NCBI GenBank assembly: GCA_024695575.1 | Contig: JAILHY010000143.1 | Coordinates: 1-48,717 of the forward strand | Length of the DNA: 48,717 bases | From: Lachnospiraceae bacterium | GTDB taxonomy: Bacteria > Bacillota > Clostridia > Lachnospirales > Lachnospiraceae | Direction: 5' to 3' | Translations under genes and position numbers: made by a program | In this document: positions 43,666-48,717 of the stretch, one piece after another | How positions within the stretch are numbered: position 1 is the first letter of the stretch | How the letters are laid out: each line of letters starts with the position of its first letter | The notes under the pieces: model-generated | What the model was told of the DNA's origin: nothing | Database searches by the model: none | What the model saw: the letters and a program-made list of their open reading frames with translations, nothing else

Positions 43666-45866
43666 ATCTCCTGATATTTATTAAGTACCTTCTTAACCTC
43701 GGCCGCAGATTCAACGAAAACCTCGACACAGAGGGGATCGAACTGTGTTCCTGATCCTTCACTGATTATCCTTACCGCTTCATCAAAGGGAAGGGCAGAT
43801 TTGTAAACTCGTGAAGAAGAAAGCGCATCAAATACATCGGCAACCGCCATGACTCTTGCAGAAAGTGGAATGACTTCGCCGTGAAGCCCCTCAGGATAGC
43901 CCTTACCGTCCCATCTTTCGTGGTGGTAGGCCGCCATGTTCCTGGCTTCCTTCAGGTAATTATCGCCTTCCATCGAACTGATGGCGTTTTCGAGGATTCT
44001 TTTACCTGAGGTGGTGTGGCTTTTCATGATCTCGTATTCCTCAGGGCTAAGCTTGCCGGGTTTATTTAAGATGGCATCGGGGATGTTTATCTTGCCCACA
44101 TCGTGTAGTGGCGCGCTCATTTCAACGTCCCGGATGTATTTGTCTGATATCTTCTCGGCGTAGTAACCGTTCTTTTTAAGGCCCTGGAGGATAATGCGCA
44201 CGTAGGCCGCAGTCTTAAGGACGTGAGCACCCGTATCCGAGTCTCTGCTTTCCACCATGTCCGCCATTGTCATAAGCAACACGCTCTGCATTTTGGAAAT
44301 GGCTTCAGTCTTGTTTTTGTTATCGTTAAGCTGATGAACCGTATCACCCGTAAGATTGCAAAGAGCCCTGTAAAGCTGCTCGATCTCGTCCCCGGTACGA
44401 ATGTCAAGTTCCTCGATTCGCTCGTAGCTTTCCTCGTTGGCACCGCCCCTTGAATCCACCAGCTCGTTGGCATAATAAGTCATGCTGGTTATAGGCATAA
44501 CAATGTGATATCTGGTAGTAAGGATACTGACTGCCACGATGAGGATCAAAAAGCCCGAAAACAGGAGCACAACCCTTCCGAAATACCGGTCAAGGGGGTA
44601 CCTTACAAGACCGTACTCTATATTGGATACCGCGTAGCATACACAGTTTCCGCTCTGGTCATATATGGGACAGTAAGAGGCTATAAAGCTTCCGTACTCA
44701 TCCTCCATCTCTACCGTAGGGATTCTTTCTCCCGCCAAAAGTTCCTCAAGGAAAGAAATGGATGCCTGCTCGAAGCGCACCAGCATTCCGGGCGGATCTC
44801 CGGGAACAAAGCTTCCGTCACTTAATGTTGCATCAAGGTCAAACACCACGTGACAGCCGTCACGCGCTATCTTGTATACATAGAGAAAGGCTATATTTGA
44901 TGAGCTTTCTTTGATGTCGGTGAGTCTTGCCTTGGTTTCCATGTAGCCGGGAGCCGAACTACCCATCTGAAGGTATACGTCGACCTTGGAAGGATCGATC
45001 TCCTTTGATGCAAGGAAAGCCGTCTGAGCTGCGGATGAAGAAAGAGTCTCGATGGTGTTTTCACGGAAACTGATTACGTTAAACGCAAGACATACTACCG
45101 TCATAAGCAGTGTTGAGAGTACCAGAATTATGTTTATACGAAGGCCGATGGAAAACTTTCCCTTGACCTTTCTTTCGGCCCTGACCTGCTCATCCGGTGT
45201 CATGGGCTTCTGGCACCAGGAGGAAAGCTTTACGAGTTTCTTTATCTTGTCAGGCAGGATATAAATGATAAGCAGAGAAACCAGTACAGAAAGTGCCTTG
45301 TCAAGGAAATCCGCCACAAAGGTTGAAACCATATGGCAGCCAAAGACGCTGAGTCCGATGTGCTGTGAAAGCCAGGCAGACATTCTGATGATCATCGGCG
45401 CATCGGAAGGAGTTTCGTAAAGGTACCAGGTTATGGCTCCGCCCAGCCCGCCTCCGATGAGCGCAAGGAGAAGCGTAAACACCAAAAGGCCCGCAGGATT
45501 TCGTTCCCCGTCGTCCTCCGACCGGGTCTTCCCCTGCATTTGCTTTTTCTTTTTCCTGAAAGAAGAATACTCGCCGAAATAGGCAGCTGAAAGAATTGCT
45601 ATCAGCATGTTTAAAGAAGCATAGAAAATGGACTCTCCGTCCATGAAGAAATTGACGGCGTTGGTAACAAAGGCCGTAATAATACCGGGGACCGTGCCGC
45701 CAAGTGCCGTTGCGACTATGATCCCGACCGTATCGATGTAAAAGGGGAGTGCCGTTGCCCTTACGATCGTGGACAACAGAATATTGAGAAGGATTGAAAT
45801 AACCACCAGCAGAATAACCGCAGGATGGATAAATCTGCCTCTCGGATGTGGATACTTACGGCTCAT
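43662..45866 (-). CDS. HD-GYP protein with ECF-S-like membrane N-terminus, extracytoplasmic sensor and HAMP-like linker
   Basis: LPFYIDTVGIIVATALGGTVPGIITAFVTN...; APLHDVGKINIPDAILNKPGKL...AYHHERWDGKGYPEGLHGEVIPLSARVMAVADVFDALSS. ATG at 45866 with AGGAG SD preferred over listed GTG at 45890. Confidence 0.93.
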   Translation of the reverse strand: MSRKYPHPRGRFIHPAVILLVVISILLNILLSTIVRATALPFYIDTVGIIVATALGGTVPGIITAFVTNAVNFFMDGESIFYASLNMLIAILSAAYFGEYSSFRKKKKQMQGKTRSEDDGERNPAGLLVFTLLLALIGGGLGGAITWYLYETPSDAPMIIRMSAWLSQHIGLSVFGCHMVSTFVADFLDKALSVLVSLLIIYILPDKIKKLVKLSSWCQKPMTPDEQVRAERKVKGKFSIGLRINIILVLSTLLMTVVCLAFNVISFRENTIETLSSSAAQTAFLASKEIDPSKVDVYLQMGSSAPGYMETKARLTDIKESSSNIAFLYVYKIARDGCHVVFDLDATLSDGSFVPGDPPGMLVRFEQASISFLEELLAGERIPTVEMEDEYGSFIASYCPIYDQSGNCVCYAVSNIEYGLVRYPLDRYFGRVVLLFSGFLILIVAVSILTTRYHIVMPITSMTYYANELVDSRGGANEESYERIEELDIRTGDEIEQLYRALCNLTGDTVHQLNDNKNKTEAISKMQSVLLMTMADMVESRDSDTGAHVLKTAAYVRIILQGLKKNGYYAEKISDKYIRDVEMSAPLHDVGKINIPDAILNKPGKLSPEEYEIMKSHTTSGKRILENAISSMEGDNYLKEARNMAAYHHERWDGKGYPEGLHGEVIPLSARVMAVADVFDALSSSRVYKSALPFDEAVRIISEGSGTQFDPLCVEVFVESAAEVKKVLNKYQEI

Positions 45867-45886
45867 GTGCTGTCTCCTGTTTTCCG

Positions 45887-46666
45887 TCACTTAGCATTCT
45901 GAAGGATGAAAAATTTCTTTAACTCCTCCAAAAGATCGTCTTTCTGGATACTTTTGAGGAAGTAACCTTCGGGATGCAACGCAACCACGGCCATAACGCT
46001 TTCTTTGTCACTCTTACCCGTTAAGAACATGACGGGGATGGAGCTTGTTTCGGAATCACTCCTTAGCATTTCAAGGACCTGAGGACCGGAAGTTACCGGC
46101 ATTTCGTGGTCAAGAAGAATCAGATCAACCTTGTTTTTGCCAAGGAACTTAATGGCCTGGAGCCCCGAGCTTGCAAGGGAAACCTTGTAGGAGCCCATCA
46201 GCCATTGTCTGACTATATTAAGATACTGCGGATCGTCGTCCACAATTAGAATGCTCTTTTTGAAATCGCCGGATTCCATCTTGCTGTAATAGTCCTTGAG
46301 CGTTGATGAAAACTCGGTGTTGTCGACAGGGCGCGGGAATGACGCATAAATAAACTGTCCGGGGATATGATCGCAGACATAGTTTATATCCGACTGTTCC
46401 CCTACTATTATAAGCTTGGCGTCCTTTTCCTCGATATTATCCAAGAGAAAATGCAGAACGTCTTCTCTGGGCCTTGTACCCTCTTCCATGTAAAGTGTCA
46501 AAAGCGGCGCGTCTTTCCAGTGTGAATTGATATCATCAACCGTATCCTTTATGAAGACGCATTCCACTCCCGCGTCCTGCACCTTTTTCACAAGAACGCG
46601 AGTTATAAAGGATTCTTTTTCCGCTATAAAAAGCATACGCTTGGCAAGCATTAACCGTTCCCCCAA
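45887..46666 (-). CDS. Response regulator: degenerate N-terminal receiver-like domain plus canonical REC
   Basis: SILIVDDDPQYLNIVRQWLMGSYKVSLASSGLQAIKFLGKNKVDLILLDHEMPVTSG...VMFLTGKSD; N-terminal MLFIAEKESFITRVLVKKVQD lacks the acidic cluster. Confidence 0.9.
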   Translation of the reverse strand: MGERLMLAKRMLFIAEKESFITRVLVKKVQDAGVECVFIKDTVDDINSHWKDAPLLTLYMEEGTRPREDVLHFLLDNIEEKDAKLIIVGEQSDINYVCDHIPGQFIYASFPRPVDNTEFSSTLKDYYSKMESGDFKKSILIVDDDPQYLNIVRQWLMGSYKVSLASSGLQAIKFLGKNKVDLILLDHEMPVTSGPQVLEMLRSDSETSSIPVMFLTGKSDKESVMAVVALHPEGYFLKSIQKDDLLEELKKFFILQNAK

Positions 46667-46782
46667 TGAATGTCATATGTATAGATTCCGCAACATCATC
46701 ATTATATACCAAAAAACATGGCTGTGAATTAACAATTTTGGGAATAGACCGAACCCTCAGGGTTCGATCCTACGCGTATGCT

Positions 46783-46835
46783 CCTATAACAGAAAAAGCC
46801 TCGATCTAAAACGACCGGGGCTTTTCTGTTATATG
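46783..46835 (-). terminator. Terminator-like hairpin downstream of tRNA-Arg
   Basis: Minus AACAGAAAAGCCCCGGTCG...CGAGGCTTTTTCTGTT. Confidence 0.7.
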
Positions 46836-46838
46836 AAG

Positions 46839-46912
46839 CGTGCGCAAAAGGATTCGAACCCTCGACCTTCTGGTCCGTAGCCAGACGCTCTATCCAGCTG
46901 AGCTATGCGCAC
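46839..46912 (-). tRNA. tRNA-Arg (anticodon ACG)
   Basis: Minus GTGCGCATAGCTCAGCTGGATAGAGCGTCTGGCTACGGACCAGAAGGTCGAGGGTTCGAATCCTTTTGCGCACG; full cloverleaf, CCA not encoded. Confidence 0.95.
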
Positions 46913-46964
46913 ATTTCATGCCGTTCTTTGTCGGCACGAAAAGTATGTTATCACAGAGAAATAA

Positions 46965-48443
46965 TTAAGTCAAGTACTTATTTGCATCATCATCAAGTTT
47001 AAAATTAATGGTGATAACGAGCCTGGTCCCGCCGGATCCCTGACCCTTGATATCAAGGCGTCCCTTCATAAGTTCAAGGATGCACTTACTGATTAAGAAG
47101 CCCGTTCCCGTTGCACTTATATGCCCGCCGTCGCTTTCGGCTTCGTTAAAGAAAGTATCGTAAACCTCGGAAATGCTGCTTTCATCCACCGAGAGGCTGT
47201 CACCTGCTATGGAAACCTCGAAATGAGCCTTGCCGTTTAACGTTCCCACTTCTTTGGCCTCAACAAGAAGTGAACTTCCCTTGTCAGAGAAATCAATGGA
47301 ATAATCAAGCAGTCTCTTGATGATTGAATAAAAACGGGCTCTGTCGCCGATCACATCCGTGTGGGTTATGTCATTGACAACGGCTACCGCAATGTTACGC
47401 GCCTCAGCCTGTGCGGAATTGGCTTCAACCGCTTCCTCAACCACTTCTTTTAAATTCATGGGAGCGTCGTAAAACTCCACATCCTGACTCTCGATGGCAC
47501 TGATATCAACTATGTCGTTGATAAGGAAGGACATTCTTTCCGCGGAGCTTACAATGCGCTCAGCGTTTTCTTTAAGCCCCGGTATGGCCTCCGCTTCGGC
47601 CGCAACCATGCTGGCGTTTCCGGAAATCTCATTTAAGGGCGTAAGGAGTTCCTTTGAAACATTGGAAAGGAATATGTTCTTGGTATTATTTGCTTTTTCG
47701 GCCTGCTTGAGAGCGGTCTTGTAGGCTGCAGTGCTGTCTTTCTTTTCCCTGACCTCGGCATCAACGTCCGCAAAACCAACAATGAGCTTGGTGTTGGAAC
47801 CGTCGCACTTGGTAACCTTCATCTCAAAGTAATTGGGACGGCCGTTCTTGTCACCGATATAAATATAGGTGTAGTAATCTCTGGTGGAAAGCTTGTCTTT
47901 GAGATTCTCTCTGGATAACTCGCGGATAAACTCATCCTTGTAGGTAGGATCAACAATCCTGTCGCAGTAAGACTGAACATACCACTCGTAGGAATGCTTC
48001 TCGGAATACTCCTTGCCCATGTAGTGCACGATACGGTCCGTAAGAGAAAGAAAATCGATGTCTCCTGTCACAAGGTCGATGTAATAAGCTGCCGTAAAAT
48101 TGGAACAAAGAGACTTGATTATATTAACCTGATTGCTGCTGGAGCGCTCAAGCATCTTCCCGCTTTTCTGGAAATGCTCGCTGAATTTCTTGGACTGAAC
48201 CGTCATATAAAAGTTCATGCAAAGAGTTGCGGTCATTGCAATTACTGACCACAATCCTACTGTGTTAAAAGAAATTCGATTGTTCTCATACGGCACGAAA
48301 ACAGCCACCAGCACTATGGTCAGAAACCACAGTACAAAACCCACAACCATTGCAACACTTCTGAATATTCCCATTGCACGGCCGTGAGCGGCAAGATCGC
48401 TGATGTCAGCTGAATTCTGTGATGCTTCTTTGATATCAGACAT
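46965..48443 (-). CDS. Membrane histidine-kinase-like protein, probable pseudokinase
   Basis: Two TM helices, PAS-like segment, HisKA-like NVSKELLTPLNEISGNASM (Lys at the His position), degraded N/G boxes. Confidence 0.8.
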   Translation of the reverse strand: MSDIKEASQNSADISDLAAHGRAMGIFRSVAMVVGFVLWFLTIVLVAVFVPYENNRISFNTVGLWSVIAMTATLCMNFYMTVQSKKFSEHFQKSGKMLERSSSNQVNIIKSLCSNFTAAYYIDLVTGDIDFLSLTDRIVHYMGKEYSEKHSYEWYVQSYCDRIVDPTYKDEFIRELSRENLKDKLSTRDYYTYIYIGDKNGRPNYFEMKVTKCDGSNTKLIVGFADVDAEVREKKDSTAAYKTALKQAEKANNTKNIFLSNVSKELLTPLNEISGNASMVAAEAEAIPGLKENAERIVSSAERMSFLINDIVDISAIESQDVEFYDAPMNLKEVVEEAVEANSAQAEARNIAVAVVNDITHTDVIGDRARFYSIIKRLLDYSIDFSDKGSSLLVEAKEVGTLNGKAHFEVSIAGDSLSVDESSISEVYDTFFNEAESDGGHISATGTGFLISKCILELMKGRLDIKGQGSGGTRLVITINFKLDDDANKYLT

Positions 48444-48523
48444 ACTGTACCCCTCTTCTATCTGTCAATTTATCATATAATAAACAAACTATAAACCAGT
48501 TAACAAATCTTTTAGAATTTTTG

Positions 48524-48550
48524 TTAGCACTCACCCTTGACGAGTGCTAA
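48524..48550. promoter_or_regulatory. CIRCE element (HrcA operator)
   Basis: Perfect TTAGCACTC-N9-GAGTGCTAA. Confidence 0.97.
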
Positions 48551-48565
48551 CAACAGGTGTATAAC
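48537..48565 (+). promoter_or_regulatory. Promoter of hsp20 gene overlapping CIRCE
   Basis: TTGACG-N17-TATAAC; -35 lies in the CIRCE spacer. Confidence 0.7.
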
Positions 48566-48635
48566 AAAATCATCAGAAGAATACCTGATAAACAACATTA
48601 CTAACCACACATTAATATATAAGGAGGTATTGATT

Positions 48636-48717
48636 ATGTTTATGCCCAGTTTATTTGATGAATTTTTCTTTGATGCACCCAAGAGCGCAAGGAGACCTTC
48701 CATTCCCCAGATAATGA
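48636..48717 (+). CDS. Small heat shock protein (Hsp20) N-terminus, truncated by window edge
   Basis: SD AAGGAGG then MFMPSLFDEFFFDAPKSARRPSIPQIM...; sHsp-like start plus CIRCE. Confidence 0.75.
   Translation, partial: MFMPSLFDEFFFDAPKSARRPSIPQIM

Noticed and set aside
43117-43674. 185-aa plus-strand ORF
   Set aside because: Antisense to the propeller region of the hybrid kinase; low-complexity composition typical of a shadow ORF.
46750-46770. CGAACCCTCAGGGTTCGATCC, which looks like a tRNA T-arm (possible tRNA remnant or att site)
   Set aside because: Only a short hairpin; no acceptor, D or anticodon arms and no integrase nearby.
1-48717. CRISPR array, prophage, or intact transposase
   Set aside because: No regularly spaced repeats with spacers, no phage structural genes, and no transposase ORF seen; only short REP-like repeats.

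Overview
This is a 48.7 kb chromosomal window from a Firmicute, probably Lachnospiraceae-like (inferred from gene content and codon style; not verified). Nearly everything is on the minus strand. In minus-strand gene order it contains: (1) an hsp20-like gene on the plus strand at the right edge, with a perfect CIRCE operator. (2) A signalling region: a degenerate histidine kinase, tRNA-Arg(ACG), and an overlapping operon of response regulator, HD-GYP, propeller hybrid kinase, HD-GYP and an unlisted 45-aa smORF. (3) A C39-like peptidase, two EAL proteins with degraded GGDEF domains, rpsT (+), lepA, hemW, comM/yifB, dprA and a degenerate HD-GYP. (4) A LysR-linked sulfur amino-acid operon: ABC transporter, glutathionyl-hydroquinone-reductase-like protein, tandem GNAT, M20 peptidase and two PLP C-S lyases. 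Its leader encodes an unlisted 34-aa Met/Cys-rich peptide (MKKQMMCMCMC...) just before an intrinsic terminator. (5) A complete glycyl-radical-enzyme microcompartment locus of the fucose/rhamnose-propanediol type: diol dehydratase and activase, EutS, EutP, aldolase, PduP, MDR alcohol dehydrogenase, BMC-H x3, PduL, EutN, PduS/RnfC, PduT, a DeoR regulator, a small Lys/Ala-rich protein and RhaB. It has a consensus promoter overlapped by a long inverted repeat. Highest-interest leads: the Met/Cys leader peptide with its putative S-conjugate salvage operon, the BMC promoter/operator and helically phased repeats, the Cys-cluster plus encapsulation tail on the aldolase, the Lys/Ala-rich BMC-operon protein, and the ECF-S-like HD-GYP signalling operon. 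No searches or folding programs were run; family calls come from motif recognition.
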